This document shows positions 8,141 to 17,437 of a stretch of DNA of 64,000 bases, in pieces. Location of the stretch: contig CACXMR010000003.1 in the NCBI GenBank assembly GCA_902768825.1, positions 19,485 through 83,484 of the forward strand, in the 5' to 3' direction. Numbering within the stretch: position 1 is the first letter of the stretch; each line of letters starts with the position of its first letter. A program made the position numbers and the translations under genes. Under the pieces are notes generated by a model, which did no database searches, was not told the origin of the DNA, and saw only the letters and a program-made list of their open reading frames with translations. The stretch comes from an uncultured Ruminococcus sp. Lineage in GTDB: Bacteria > Bacillota > Clostridia > Oscillospirales > Acutalibacteraceae.

Positions 8141-10512
8141 AAAGAATAACTGAGCTGATAAAAGAAAAAAGGGTATATTTTGACGGGGGCACCGGCACTG
8201 TGCTGCAGACTATGGGACTGCCCGCCGGCAGATCGCCTGAGCTTTGGAACCTGGAGCACCCTGAAGAGATAATATCACTTCACAATGCGTACTTTGACGC
8301 CGGGTGCAATATCGTCAAGACCAATACCTTTGGCGTCAACCGCTGTAAATTTGACAACTATCGTGAGCTTATCAGAGCCGGTATAGATTGCGCCAAAAAA
8401 GCCGCCATGGGCAGGGATGAGGCTTATGTAGCCTTTGATATGGGCCCCACCGGCAGATTGCTGGAGCCTTTGGGTGATCTTCCCTTTGAAGAGGCGGTGT
8501 CAGTCTTTGCCGATAACGTGAGGGTGGCAGCCGAAGCCGGAGCCGACCTTGTCCTTATAGAAACCATGAACGACAGCTATGAGACAAAGGCGGCGGTACT
8601 TGCGGTAAAGGAAAACTGCGACTTGCCGGTGTTTGTCACAAATGTTTATGACGCAACCGGAAAGCTGATGACAGGAGCCGATCCACTCTCTATGATAGCA
8701 ATGCTTGAGGGTCTTGGAGTGGACGCTGTGGGAATGAACTGCTCTTTGGGACCGGATAAGATGCTGGGGATAATAGAACAGTTTCAAAAATACTCATCTG
8801 TTCCTGTAATAGTTAACCCTAATGCCGGTTTGCCTGAGGTGAGGGACGGCAGGACCGTCTATAATATTGACGCTGATGAATTTTCGGATTATATGGTGAG
8901 CCTTGCCAAGGGGGGCGCATCTATTCTCGGCGGCTGCTGCGGCACGACCCCTGAGTTTATCGCTAAAACCAGGGCAAAGACCGAAAAGCTTCCCTATGCT
9001 TACCCTGAGGAAAAAGACTATACAGTTGTGTCCTCCTATACTCATGGGGTGCTGATCGGCGGCGACCCCGTGCTCATTGGAGAAAGAATTAATCCTACCG
9101 GCAAATCAAAGCTAAAGGCTGCACTGCGCTCGGGAGACCTGAATTATATTCTCAACGAGGCGATCAGGCAGTCTGAGAGTGGCGCTCACGTTCTTGATGT
9201 AAACGTGGGTCTGCCGGAGATAGACGAAACCGAAATGATGAAAAGGTGCGTCTCCTCGATCCAGGGGGTGACGGATCTTCCACTGCAGATAGATTCTACA
9301 AAACCTGACACACTGGCTGCCGCCATGCGGATGTATAACGGCAAGCCCTTTGTCAACTCTGTCAACGGCACACAGGAGAGCATGAATGCTGTCCTGCCCA
9401 TAGTGCAGAAGTATGGCGGTGTTTTGATAGCTCTCACAATTGATGAGAGCGGCATTCCCGATAATGCTGCCGACAGGGTCAGCATTGCCAGAAAAATAAT
9501 TGACCGTGCTGCGGAATACGGCATTAAGAAAAAGGATATTGTGGTTGACCCGCTGGCGCTGACTATTTCCTCCAATCCGGAAAGCGCAGTCACTACCCTT
9601 GAAGCCGTGTCAATGCTCAAAAAGCTTGGTGTGCATACCAGTCTCGGCATTTCAAATATTTCCTTCGGGCTGCCCAGGAGAGAGCTGATCACTGCAACCT
9701 TCTATGCCAACGCTCTCCAGTGCGGGCTTGACTGCGCTATTATGAACCCCTTTTCAGAGGTGATGATGAATACCTACTACACCTTCAGGGCGCTGAACTG
9801 CTATGACAAGGGCTGTGCCGACTATATAAGGTATGCTTCAGCCGAGGGTAATGGAACTATTGACAGCAAACCCCAACCGGTGAGCGAGGGTTCACTCAGG
9901 AGCTCAGTTGTCAAGGGGCTGAAGGATCAGGCGGTGAGCTTTGCTAAAGACCTTCTTAATAACACACCGCCCCTTGATGTTATCAATCTTCATATAGTGC
10001 CGGCGCTCAACGAGATAGGCGAGGCGTTTGAAAAGAAAAAGGCTTATCTGCCGCAGCTGCTTATGAGTGCTGAAGCCGCCTCCGCCGCTTTTGAAGAGGT
10101 AAAGAAAAGGATACCCTCCGATAAGACCGACACAAGCAAAGCGGTTGTGCTGGCAACGGTAAAGGGAGACATCCATGATATAGGCAAGAATATTGTCAAG
10201 GTGCTGATGGAAAGCTACGGATTTACGGTGTTTGACCTTGGAAGGGATGTTCCGCCGGAGAGGGTGCTTTCCTGCGCAGTAGAAAACAACTGTAAGTTAG
10301 TCGGGCTGAGTGCACTGATGACTACTACAGTGCCGGCTATGGCGGAGACTATAGAGCTGCTTAAAAAATCCGATCCTGAAATCAGGACGATGGTTGGCGG
10401 AGCAGTGCTCAACCAGGAATATGCGGATATGATAGGGGCAGACTTTTATGGTGCTGACGCAATGGATACAGTGCGTTATGCCCAGAGCTACTACGGCACC
10501 GGGTCAGAATAA
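8137..10512 (+). CDS. metH: B12-dependent methionine synthase, without reactivation domain
   Basis: Transfers methyl from methyltetrahydrofolate via methylcobalamin to homocysteine. At 791 residues it lacks the C-terminal domain, which is the upstream gene. Order of domains: homocysteine-binding barrel (1 to about 290) with the zinc ligands C202 (NCS) and C267-C268 (GGCCGT); pterin-binding barrel (about 300-570) with GERINPTG and DVNVG; four-helix cap (about 590-670); cobalamin domain with DIHDIGKNIV, whose H680 is the lower cobalt ligand. Start is the ATG overlapping the upstream stop, with GAGG ahead of it. Forms an operon with the reactivation gene; spoIIM-like gene follows 68 bases on with no terminator visible. 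Confidence 0.95.
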   Translation: MKRITELIKEKRVYFDGGTGTVLQTMGLPAGRSPELWNLEHPEEIISLHNAYFDAGCNIVKTNTFGVNRCKFDNYRELIRAGIDCAKKAAMGRDEAYVAFDMGPTGRLLEPLGDLPFEEAVSVFADNVRVAAEAGADLVLIETMNDSYETKAAVLAVKENCDLPVFVTNVYDATGKLMTGADPLSMIAMLEGLGVDAVGMNCSLGPDKMLGIIEQFQKYSSVPVIVNPNAGLPEVRDGRTVYNIDADEFSDYMVSLAKGGASILGGCCGTTPEFIAKTRAKTEKLPYAYPEEKDYTVVSSYTHGVLIGGDPVLIGERINPTGKSKLKAALRSGDLNYILNEAIRQSESGAHVLDVNVGLPEIDETEMMKRCVSSIQGVTDLPLQIDSTKPDTLAAAMRMYNGKPFVNSVNGTQESMNAVLPIVQKYGGVLIALTIDESGIPDNAADRVSIARKIIDRAAEYGIKKKDIVVDPLALTISSNPESAVTTLEAVSMLKKLGVHTSLGISNISFGLPRRELITATFYANALQCGLDCAIMNPFSEVMMNTYYTFRALNCYDKGCADYIRYASAEGNGTIDSKPQPVSEGSLRSSVVKGLKDQAVSFAKDLLNNTPPLDVINLHIVPALNEIGEAFEKKKAYLPQLLMSAEAASAAFEEVKKRIPSDKTDTSKAVVLATVKGDIHDIGKNIVKVLMESYGFTVFDLGRDVPPERVLSCAVENNCKLVGLSALMTTTVPAMAETIELLKKSDPEIRTMVGGAVLNQEYADMIGADFYGADAMDTVRYAQSYYGTGSE

Positions 10513-10580
10513 ACAGGGGCAGATGATCATACACTTTAGCAGGCTGTTGGAGTATTTCAGGAGCGAAAAGGAGAGAGTGT

Positions 10581-11231
10581 ATGAAGAATGTCTGTCTGAC
10601 GGCGGCTGACCCGCTGAAAAGCTGGGTGGGCGTCAGCCGTGAGGAAATAAGAAGGAACAGTGTGTTTGTGTTGTTTTGCTTTGTGCTGTTTGGGGGGATT
10701 GTTTTTGGTGCTCTCGGTTCGGGCAATGCGGACATGGACACGCTGAAGAGACTTGACTTTATTTTTCTGACAAATTTTGAGCTAAGGTGCACTCAGGGAG
10801 TTTTGTCGGCGTTTGTTTCCTCATTTGCTTCCGCTGCGGTGTTTATGCTTGTAATATTCCTGCTGGGGCTTTCCCTTTGGGGAGGTTTCGCAGCAGTTCT
10901 GATACCATTTTTCAAGGGTTATGGCTACGGCCTTTCCGTGGGCTATCTTTACGGAGCCTATGGCTTTAAGGGCGTTCTCTATAATATTGCGGTGATACTG
11001 CCGGGGGCTTTTGTTTCCTCAGCAGTGATAGCGGCGGCTTCGTTGTGTGCTTTCAAAAGTTCACTGCACAGTGCAGTCTCCATATTTCGTTCACCTGTTG
11101 TAAGGGACGACCCAAGGGAGCAGATGCGCAGCTATCTGGTCCGGATGCTGAAGCTTTCCCTTTTCGGGCTGGCGGCGAGTATTATCGACGTTTTGTGCGC
11201 CTTCTGCTTTTCCTGGCTGTTTGTTTTTTAA
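10581..11231 (+). CDS. SpoIIM-like integral membrane protein (DUF95)
   Basis: A 216-residue protein with several hydrophobic segments that matches the stage II sporulation protein M family: the stretch GLSLWGGFAAVLIPFFKGYG, followed by LSVGYLYGAYGFKGVLYN and LPG, is characteristic. In sporulating firmicutes SpoIIM works with SpoIID and SpoIIP in septal peptidoglycan degradation during engulfment. AAGGAGAG precedes the ATG. SpoIID and SpoIIP are not nearby. It may be cotranscribed with metH, but the functional link is unclear; other DUF95 proteins lie outside sporulation, so the exact role is inference. Confidence 0.75.
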   Translation: MKNVCLTAADPLKSWVGVSREEIRRNSVFVLFCFVLFGGIVFGALGSGNADMDTLKRLDFIFLTNFELRCTQGVLSAFVSSFASAAVFMLVIFLLGLSLWGGFAAVLIPFFKGYGYGLSVGYLYGAYGFKGVLYNIAVILPGAFVSSAVIAAASLCAFKSSLHSAVSIFRSPVVRDDPREQMRSYLVRMLKLSLFGLAASIIDVLCAFCFSWLFVF

Positions 11232-11340
11232 CTGTTAGTGTCAGGGGGGCTTTTACGGCGTCAAGCTGCCGGAGCTGTGTTTGCGGGGACAGAACGTCTG
11301 ATTTATTTGTTGAAAGCTCGCGGCTGTTAGTTCTACCCAA

Positions 11341-11477
11341 GAACATCAACACAAAAGTTTTGGTCAAGCTTTTTCAAAAGCTTGCGGAGTCCAGAGACGG
11401 AGCCTTTGGTCAGGGGTTTGGGGGGCGAAGCCCACCAACGTATAATAATTCCTGCCTGATTCCGGGAGGAATCAGGC
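11341..11477 (+). repeat. Composite 3'-end repeat block with hairpin (copy a)
   Basis: Contains CAAAAGTTTTGGTCAAGC, the palindrome AAGCTTTTTCAAAAGCTT, GGGGTTTGGGGGGCGAAGCC, CACCAA, then the hairpin GCCTGATTCC (11454-11463) with GGAATCAGGC (11468-11477). The same order occurs at 24288-24405 and 37569-37710. All three lie behind plus-strand genes in the same orientation. Here the U-tract after the hairpin is poor (TAAAAAATAA). The 312-base spacer 11232-11543 holds little else besides a degraded GTCAGGGGGGCTTTTACGG module at 11241. Confidence 0.75.
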
Positions 11478-11543
11478 TAAAAAATAATAGTATCATTAGT
11501 ATCATTATAGATACACAATCATACCACTCAAGGAAGTGTAATA

Positions 11544-12458
11544 ATGTCGGGTTCTACAAGCCGTAAGTACGGTTTTTCTGATTTTTTTACCAGCTATTTT
11601 TCTAATTTTGGCTGGATGCTGATAGTTAACCTTATGTTCTGCGTTCCTCTGGCGGTTTTTATTGGCGGCCTCGTGCTGCTGGCAAAAACTCAGGGTGAAG
11701 TGAGCTGGTTTGTGATCTTCTTGCTGATACCGCTGATGTCGCCGTTTTTTGCCGGTCTGACTAACGTTTGCCGCAAGCTTGTCTCAGAGGGCAGAGTCAG
11801 ACCTGTCAAGGATTTCTTCAGGGGAATCAAGGATAACTGGCTGTTCTTTTTGATCAATTCCATATTCTTTTATGCCCTCACCTCGGGAATGTTCATTATC
11901 ATATCTATCAACCGGGAAGCAGGTGGGGGACCTGTGCTGGTCTACCTGATTATCATGGCTCTGACTTCCCTTGCGTTCCTGATGATGGAGTTTTCGGCCC
12001 TGGTGATGGCAGCGTCTGTGGACATAGGCTTTACGGATATCATCAGAAACTCCCTTGTGCTTATCACCAAAGGAATCGCTAATCACCTCAAGACTATATT
12101 TGCACTTCTGTTCCTTTCATTTATGCTTTATACCATTGCAGTGTCTATCCCGTCAATGGTGGTGCTGCTTATAGTTTTTGGCGTGCTCACGGCTGTGCTG
12201 CTGCCTACCTTGGTTACATATATTGTGGTGTTCAATTCTTATCAGACTATCGAAAAGCACGTTATCAAACCCTTTCAGGCAGAGGCTGACAAGCTCCATC
12301 AGCAGCGCATTGAAAAGGAAAAGGAGGACAGCCTGACCGTCGAGGAATTGCTTCCTTTGTCAAAGGGCGACCCGGAGGAGTATGTTTTCCTGAACGGCAA
12401 GACTTTGAAGAGAAAAACTATCCTAAAAATGATTGAGGTCAGGGAGAACAAAAAATAG
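11544..12458 (+). CDS. YesL-like (DUF624-type) membrane protein
   Basis: A 304-residue membrane protein with about five to six hydrophobic segments. GLTNVCRKLVSEG and the following DFFRGIKDNW resemble the DUF624/YesL family, whose members often accompany carbohydrate uptake genes in Bacillus. The last 70 residues are soluble and charged (IEKEKEDSLTVEELLPLSKG and FLNGKTLKRKTILKMI), which is longer than the standard family. AAGGAAGTG precedes the ATG at proper spacing. No partner genes suggest a role here. Function is unknown; the family call is moderate. Confidence 0.6.
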   Translation: MSGSTSRKYGFSDFFTSYFSNFGWMLIVNLMFCVPLAVFIGGLVLLAKTQGEVSWFVIFLLIPLMSPFFAGLTNVCRKLVSEGRVRPVKDFFRGIKDNWLFFLINSIFFYALTSGMFIIISINREAGGGPVLVYLIIMALTSLAFLMMEFSALVMAASVDIGFTDIIRNSLVLITKGIANHLKTIFALLFLSFMLYTIAVSIPSMVVLLIVFGVLTAVLLPTLVTYIVVFNSYQTIEKHVIKPFQAEADKLHQQRIEKEKEDSLTVEELLPLSKGDPEEYVFLNGKTLKRKTILKMIEVRENKK

Positions 12459-12468
12459 ATATTATTTT

Positions 12469-12507
12469 TTAAGATAATATGTTAAGATAATATGTTAAGA
12501 TAATATG
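12469..12507 (+). repeat. Three perfect 13-bp AT-rich tandem repeats
   Basis: TTAAGATAATATG occurs three times head to tail (12469-12481, 12482-12494, 12495-12507), about 50 bases upstream of the adhE promoter. It could be a binding array for a regulator or UP-type AT-rich DNA; nothing in the sequence decides. Confidence 0.9.
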
Positions 12508-12554
12508 TAAAATAATGAATTGTTAATGAATTGTTTTTGGGTGACAGTTTGATA

Positions 12555-12583
12555 TTGACAAATTTTTAACAAATCATTATAAT
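12555..12583 (+). promoter_or_regulatory. Consensus sigma-A promoter of adhE with overlapping Rex-like operator
   Basis: TTGACA (12555-12560), exactly 17 bases, TATAAT (12578-12583): both hexamers match the consensus. The 18-mer TTGACAAATTTTTAACAA (12555-12572) matches the Rex site TTGTTAA-N4-TTAACAA at 12 of 14 defined positions and covers the -35 box. Rex senses NADH/NAD+ and represses adhE genes in clostridia, so binding here would block RNA polymerase when NADH is low. Rex itself is not in the window. Confidence 0.7.
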
Positions 12584-12692
12584 TGAGCTGTAGCTCGTTA
12601 ACTATCAACTCTCACAAAATGGGAATAATCTATCGGGGAAGATAAACACGTCTTTGCTAAAGACAGAAAAATAAAAAACGGAGGACAGAATT

Positions 12693-15314
12693 ATGGCTAT
12701 GAATGAAAATGAGGTCGAGAGGACCACGGGACTGGTTGAGGATCTTGACAGCTTTAACGAAATGCTGAAAAAGGTCAGGGAAGCACAGAGGAAGTTTGCG
12801 GAATACTCACAGGAGCAGGTGGACAAAATCTTCAAGGCTGCCGCAATAGCTGCAAATATGGCGAGGATCCCTCTGGCTAAGATGGCGGTTGAGGAAACAG
12901 GCATGGGCCTTGTGGAGGATAAGGTGATCAAAAACCATTATGCCTCGGAGTATATCTACAACGCCTACAGAGACACAAAGACCTGCGGGGTGATCGACTA
13001 TGACCCTGCCTTCGGAATCAGAAAGGTGGCAGAGCCCATCGGTGTGATCGGTGCCGTTATTCCTACCACTAACCCCACGTCAACGGCTATATTCAAGGCA
13101 CTTATCTGTCTCAAAACAAGAAACGGCATAGTTATCAGCCCTCATCCCCGTGCAAAAAAATCCACGATTGCAGCCGCAAAGATAGTGCTTGATGCCGCAG
13201 TCAAGGCAGGCGCACCGGAGAATATCATAGCATGGATAGACGTGCCTTCACTTGAGCTTACCAATGAGCTGATGAAAAACTCTGACACCATACTTGCAAC
13301 AGGCGGTCCCGGCATGGTCAAGGCTGCCTATTCCAGCGGCAAACCGGCGCTGGGCGTGGGTGCCGGAAATACACCGGTCATTATCGACAGCACTGCCGAT
13401 ATAAGGCTTGCGGTCAACTCTATCATTCATTCAAAGACCTTTGACAACGGTATGATCTGCGCTTCTGAGCAGAGTGTTACCGTCCTTGCCGATATCTATG
13501 ACCAGGTCAAGCAGGAGTTTGCCGACAGGGGCTGTTATTTCCTGCAGGGCGACGAGCTTGACAAGGTGAGGAAGACCATCATTATCAACGGCGCACTCAA
13601 CGCAAGGATCGTCGGACAGAAGGCGTTCAGGATTGCCCAGCTTGCTGGGGTCACTGTTCCCGAGAGCACAAAGATACTCATAGGCGAGGTGGAATCCGTG
13701 GATATCAGCGAGGAGTTTGCCCATGAGAAGCTTTCTCCTGTGCTTGCCATGTATAAGGCCGAAACCTTTGACGAGGCACTGCAAAAGGCCGCAAGGCTTG
13801 TGGCTGACGGCGGCTATGGCCACACATCCTCATTGTTTGTGCACCCGGCTGAGAAGGAAAAGATCGAGAAGCATTACCACGCAATGAAAACCTGCCGTGT
13901 ACTGATAAATACACCCTCGTCACAGGGCGGCATCGGTGATCTCTATAACTTTATGCTTACCCCGTCATTGACACTGGGCTGCGGTTCCTGGGGCGGCAAC
14001 TCCGTTTCGGAGAATGTGGGCGTCAAGCATCTGCTGAATATCAAGAACGTAGCCGAGAGGAGAGAGAATATGCTCTGGTTCAGGACACCTCAGAAGGTAT
14101 ATTTCAAAAAGGGCTGTATGCCTGTGGCTCTTGAGGAGCTGGGCACCGTGATGAACAAGAAGAAGGCATTTATCGTGACCGACTCCTTCCTTTACAAAAA
14201 CGGTTATGTGGCTCCCATTGAGGCAAAGCTTGATGAGCTGGGCATCCAGCACACCTGCTTCTATGATGTACAGCCTGACCCCACCCTTTCATCGGCAAAG
14301 GAAGGCGCAAAGGCTATGACCCTCTTTGAGCCTGATGTGATCATCGCTCTTGGCGGCGGTTCGGCTATGGATGCCGGCAAGATCATGTGGGTGCTCTATG
14401 AGCATCCGGACGCTGACTTCCTCAACATGGCAATGGACTTCATGGACATCCGCAAGAGAGTCTACACCTTCCCCAGAATGGGCGAGAAGGCTTACTTTGT
14501 GGCTATTCCCACCTCTTCAGGCACCGGCTCCGAGGTAACGCCCTTTGCTGTTATTACTGACGAGACCACAGGCATCAAGTATCCTCTGGCTGATTATGAG
14601 CTGCTGCCCAATATGGCTATTATCGATGCAGACAACATGATGAACCAGCCCAAGGGTCTTACCAGCGCTTCCGGTATCGACGCCCTTGTTCATTCGCTGG
14701 AGGCCTATGCTTCCATTATGGCTACGGAATATACAGACGGTCTTGCCCTCAAGGCCATGAAGAATATCTTTGATTATCTGCCCTCAGCCTATGAAAAGGG
14801 TGCCGCCGATCCCATTGCAAGGGAAAAAATGGCAACTGCTTCGACTATGGCGGGCATGGCGTTTGCCAACGCTTTCCTGGGAGTCTGCCACTCAATGGCA
14901 CACAAGCTGGGCGCTTATCATCACATTCCCCACGGCATTGCAAACGCACTGCTGCTTACTGAGGTTATGAGATACAACGCCGACCCCGTCCCCACAAAGA
15001 TGGGCACATTCTCTCAGTATCAGTATCCTCACACACTGGAGAGATACTGTGAGTGCGCGCGCTTCCTTGGTTTTGTGGGCAAGGACGACAATGAGACTCT
15101 GGAGATCTTCATTCAGAAGATCGAAGAGCTGAAAGCCGCAGTGGGCATCAAAAAGACCATTGCGGATTACGGTATCAGCGAGGAGACCTTCCTTGCATCC
15201 CTGGATGAGATGACGGAACGTGCCTTTGACGACCAGTGCACAGGCGCTAACCCCAGATATCCCCTCATGTCAGAGATCAAGGAGATGTATCTCAAGGCAT
15301 ATTACGGAAAATAA
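12693..15314 (+). CDS. adhE: Bifunctional acetaldehyde-CoA/alcohol dehydrogenase
   Basis: Reduces acetyl-CoA to acetaldehyde and then ethanol, reoxidising NADH in fermentation. The 873-residue length is normal for AdhE. The N-terminal CoA-acylating aldehyde dehydrogenase half (about 1-440) shows the nucleophile C256 in GMICASEQSV. The C-terminal iron-dependent alcohol dehydrogenase half (about 460-873) shows ALGGGSAMDAGK for NAD binding and HSMAHKLGAYHHIPHG, with iron-binding histidines. GGAGGACAG precedes the ATG. It is a single-gene unit with a consensus promoter overlapped by a Rex-like site and a strong terminator at 15346-15375. AdhE of this type forms filaments (spirosomes) in other species. 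Confidence 0.97.
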   Translation: MAMNENEVERTTGLVEDLDSFNEMLKKVREAQRKFAEYSQEQVDKIFKAAAIAANMARIPLAKMAVEETGMGLVEDKVIKNHYASEYIYNAYRDTKTCGVIDYDPAFGIRKVAEPIGVIGAVIPTTNPTSTAIFKALICLKTRNGIVISPHPRAKKSTIAAAKIVLDAAVKAGAPENIIAWIDVPSLELTNELMKNSDTILATGGPGMVKAAYSSGKPALGVGAGNTPVIIDSTADIRLAVNSIIHSKTFDNGMICASEQSVTVLADIYDQVKQEFADRGCYFLQGDELDKVRKTIIINGALNARIVGQKAFRIAQLAGVTVPESTKILIGEVESVDISEEFAHEKLSPVLAMYKAETFDEALQKAARLVADGGYGHTSSLFVHPAEKEKIEKHYHAMKTCRVLINTPSSQGGIGDLYNFMLTPSLTLGCGSWGGNSVSENVGVKHLLNIKNVAERRENMLWFRTPQKVYFKKGCMPVALEELGTVMNKKKAFIVTDSFLYKNGYVAPIEAKLDELGIQHTCFYDVQPDPTLSSAKEGAKAMTLFEPDVIIALGGGSAMDAGKIMWVLYEHPDADFLNMAMDFMDIRKRVYTFPRMGEKAYFVAIPTSSGTGSEVTPFAVITDETTGIKYPLADYELLPNMAIIDADNMMNQPKGLTSASGIDALVHSLEAYASIMATEYTDGLALKAMKNIFDYLPSAYEKGAADPIAREKMATASTMAGMAFANAFLGVCHSMAHKLGAYHHIPHGIANALLLTEVMRYNADPVPTKMGTFSQYQYPHTLERYCECARFLGFVGKDDNETLEIFIQKIEELKAAVGIKKTIADYGISEETFLASLDEMTERAFDDQCTGANPRYPLMSEIKEMYLKAYYGK

Positions 15315-15345
15315 TAAGTCAGCATTATTGTCAGACAATCACAAG

Positions 15346-15375
15346 GGACGCCCCATCCGGGCGTCCTGATTTTAT
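15346..15375 (+). terminator. Terminator behind adhE
   Basis: GGACGCCC (15346-15353) and GGGCGTCC (15359-15366) form an 8-bp GC-rich stem with a short CATCC loop, followed by TGATTTTAT. Confidence 0.85.
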
Positions 15376-15399
15376 ACTACTATTAGATTTGGAAGATAT

Positions 15400-15560
15400 T
15401 AGATTTGGAAGAAAAAATAAAGTTTCGCCAGCCTTTTCAAAGGCTGCGGTTTCCAAAGGCGGAGCCATTGGTCGCTCTCCGCAGAGAGCGAAAGGCTGAA
15501 GGGGGTCGGGGGCGTAAGCCCCTGACATCTCAGGCGTTTTGCCCGTCCTTGAAAAAGGAC
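15400..15560 (+). repeat. Intergenic repeat block behind adhE
   Basis: Contains AGTTTCGCCAGCCTTTTC, the palindrome GCTCTCCGCAGAGAGC (15474-15489), GGGGGCGTAAGCCCC and CTGACATCTCAGGCGTTTTGC. Modules match those at 1238-1345, 24288-24340 and 52104. The 293-base spacer between adhE and the radical SAM gene is otherwise the adhE terminator; I see no clear promoter in it. Confidence 0.7.
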
Positions 15561-15607
15561 AGGCTATCTGATCTACTTGTTTTATTATATCCGGAAGGAG
15601 ATAGCCT

Positions 15608-16483
15608 ATGGAAGGATACGTCTGCTCGCTTTGTCCGAGACAATGCGGTGCACTAAGATATGAAGAGGACGGAGAGGGCATCTGCGGCGCAGGCACTTTG
15701 CCGAGAGTGGCAAGGATTGCACCTCATTACTGGGAGGAGCCCTGCATCAGCGGCGAAAGAGGTTCGGGAACGGTTTTCTTTTCGGGCTGTACTCTGTCCT
15801 GCGTTTTTTGCCAGAACTATGAGATCAGCGCCAAAAGACGGGGAAAACTCCTGACCGTTGAGGAGCTGAGCGACAGGATCAAAGAGCTGGAGGACAGGGG
15901 AGTGCATAACATAAACCTTGTCAGCCCGACGCCCTATGTGGAGAGCATTATCCGTTGCTTTGAGCTTTATCGCCCAAAGGTGCCCATCGTCTGGAATACG
16001 AGCGGTTATGAGCGGGTGGAAACTCTCAGGCGGCTTGAGGGTCTGGTGGACATCTATCTTCCCGATCTGAAATACACCGATCCCGCCCTGTCAGGAAGGC
16101 TATCCGGTGCGGCGGACTACTTTGACTATGCTCTCCCTGCCATAAAGGAAATGGTGCGCCAGACGGGAAGCCCTGTTTTTGACGATTCCGGGATAATGCT
16201 CAGGGGAACCATAGTCAGGCACCTGATTCTTCCGGGGCACACCAAAAATTCTGTCTCTGTCCTTGACTGCATAAAGCGGGAATTTGGCACCTCAGTGCTT
16301 GTGAGCCTTATGGGGCAATATCTACCCCTTGGGCGGGCAGGGGAGTTTGCGGACATCAACCGCCGCATAACCAAAAGGGAATATGAGAAGGTTTGCTCAC
16401 ACCTTGAGGCTCTGGAGCTTGAGGGATTTGCCCAGGAGCTTTCCTCTGCAAAGGAATCCTATGTGCCCGATTGGGATCTTTAG
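15608..16483 (+). CDS. PflX-type radical SAM protein
   Basis: A 291-residue radical SAM enzyme. The cluster motif is CTLSCVFC (C-x3-C-x2-C) at about residues 61-68, preceded by an N-terminal cysteine pair CSLCPRQCG and CGAG, the layout of the PflX/COG1313 group related to pyruvate formate-lyase activases. Later motifs NLVSPTPYV, VWNTSGYE and YLPDLKY support this. The substrate is unknown; no glycyl-radical enzyme lies beside it. GGAAGGAG precedes the ATG. It is followed 34 bases later by a YitT-type gene in the same direction. Confidence 0.85.
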   Translation: MEGYVCSLCPRQCGALRYEEDGEGICGAGTLPRVARIAPHYWEEPCISGERGSGTVFFSGCTLSCVFCQNYEISAKRRGKLLTVEELSDRIKELEDRGVHNINLVSPTPYVESIIRCFELYRPKVPIVWNTSGYERVETLRRLEGLVDIYLPDLKYTDPALSGRLSGAADYFDYALPAIKEMVRQTGSPVFDDSGIMLRGTIVRHLILPGHTKNSVSVLDCIKREFGTSVLVSLMGQYLPLGRAGEFADINRRITKREYEKVCSHLEALELEGFAQELSSAKESYVPDWDL

Positions 16484-16517
16484 TTTTAATGCATAAACAA
16501 CGAGGGGAGGTCAGACC

Positions 16518-17426
16518 TTGAAGGCTGAAAAAAAGAGTATTTTAAGATTACTTATTGATTTCCTTGGAATTTCCCTGGGAGCAGTCATAGCCGCCTTTGC
16601 CATTGAGGAATTTCTGGTGCCCTGCACTATCCTTGACGGCGGTGTGGTGGGTATCGGCATTATCGTAAACCATCTCACAGGCCTGCCCCTGGGTGTGTTT
16701 ACTGTGGGGCTGAATATTCCTTTCCTGATTATCGGCTCCCGCAAGATGGGCAAGCTCTTTATTGTCAAGGCCGCCTATGCAATGCTGATTTTTTCCATAT
16801 TCCTTGAGGTTTTTGCGCCCATGAAAAACGTCACAACGGAATATCTCCTGGCAGTGAGCTTCGGAGGAGTGATACTCGGCATCGGAGTGGGTCTTGTCAT
16901 ACGTTTTGGCGGCTGTCTTGACGGCACTGAAACAGTGGCGATCCTTCTTAATAAGAAATTCAAGCTTCCGGTGGGGCAGACCGTGCTTATCTTCAACATA
17001 ATCATCTTTTCCTTGGTGGGCATAATCATGGGCATTGACAGGGCAATGTATAGCCTGCTCACCTATTTTATCACCTCAAAGGTGCTGGATATCGTTGAGT
17101 CCGGCATGGACAAGACCAAGGCAGCCATGATAATCACCGATGACGCAAAGGTGATCGCCGAACAGATCTATCAGCGCCTTGGCAGAACTGTCACCATTAT
17201 GGAGGGCGAGGGTCTTGTCAGTGGCAAAAAGGTCATACTTTACTGCGTGCTTACAAGGTTTGAGATCCATGAACTGAAGGAAATAATAAAGGGGATAGAT
17301 TCCTCGGCGTTTATCGCTGTCAGCGATGTGTCTGAGATCATAGGAAACCATGTCAAAAAGTTGGGACGCATTCCCTCAGAAGCAGCGGCAAAACTTACGG
17401 AGGAAAGTTCTTCGGGGGACGAATGA
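16518..17426 (+). CDS. YitT family membrane protein
   Basis: A 302-residue protein with five or more membrane helices (DUF161/YitT_membrane, about residues 10-200) and a soluble C-terminal DUF2179 domain (about 220-280, AAMIITDDAKVIAEQIYQRL then GRTVTIMEGEG). Motifs such as DGGVVGIGIIVNHLTGLPLG are typical. The function of the family is not settled. The start is a TTG at 16518 with GGGGAGGTC ahead of it; no ATG fits better. It converges with yqfD, leaving only 11 bases between the two stops, so 3' ends of both transcripts must overlap. Confidence 0.85.
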   Translation: MKAEKKSILRLLIDFLGISLGAVIAAFAIEEFLVPCTILDGGVVGIGIIVNHLTGLPLGVFTVGLNIPFLIIGSRKMGKLFIVKAAYAMLIFSIFLEVFAPMKNVTTEYLLAVSFGGVILGIGVGLVIRFGGCLDGTETVAILLNKKFKLPVGQTVLIFNIIIFSLVGIIMGIDRAMYSLLTYFITSKVLDIVESGMDKTKAAMIITDDAKVIAEQIYQRLGRTVTIMEGEGLVSGKKVILYCVLTRFEIHELKEIIKGIDSSAFIAVSDVSEIIGNHVKKLGRIPSEAAAKLTEESSSGDE

Positions 17427-17437
17427 AAAACCCCGCT

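Noticed and set aside
15405-15656. Plus-strand 83-codon open frame ahead of the radical SAM gene
   Set aside because: Lies in a repeat block and runs into the real gene in another frame; no ribosome site.
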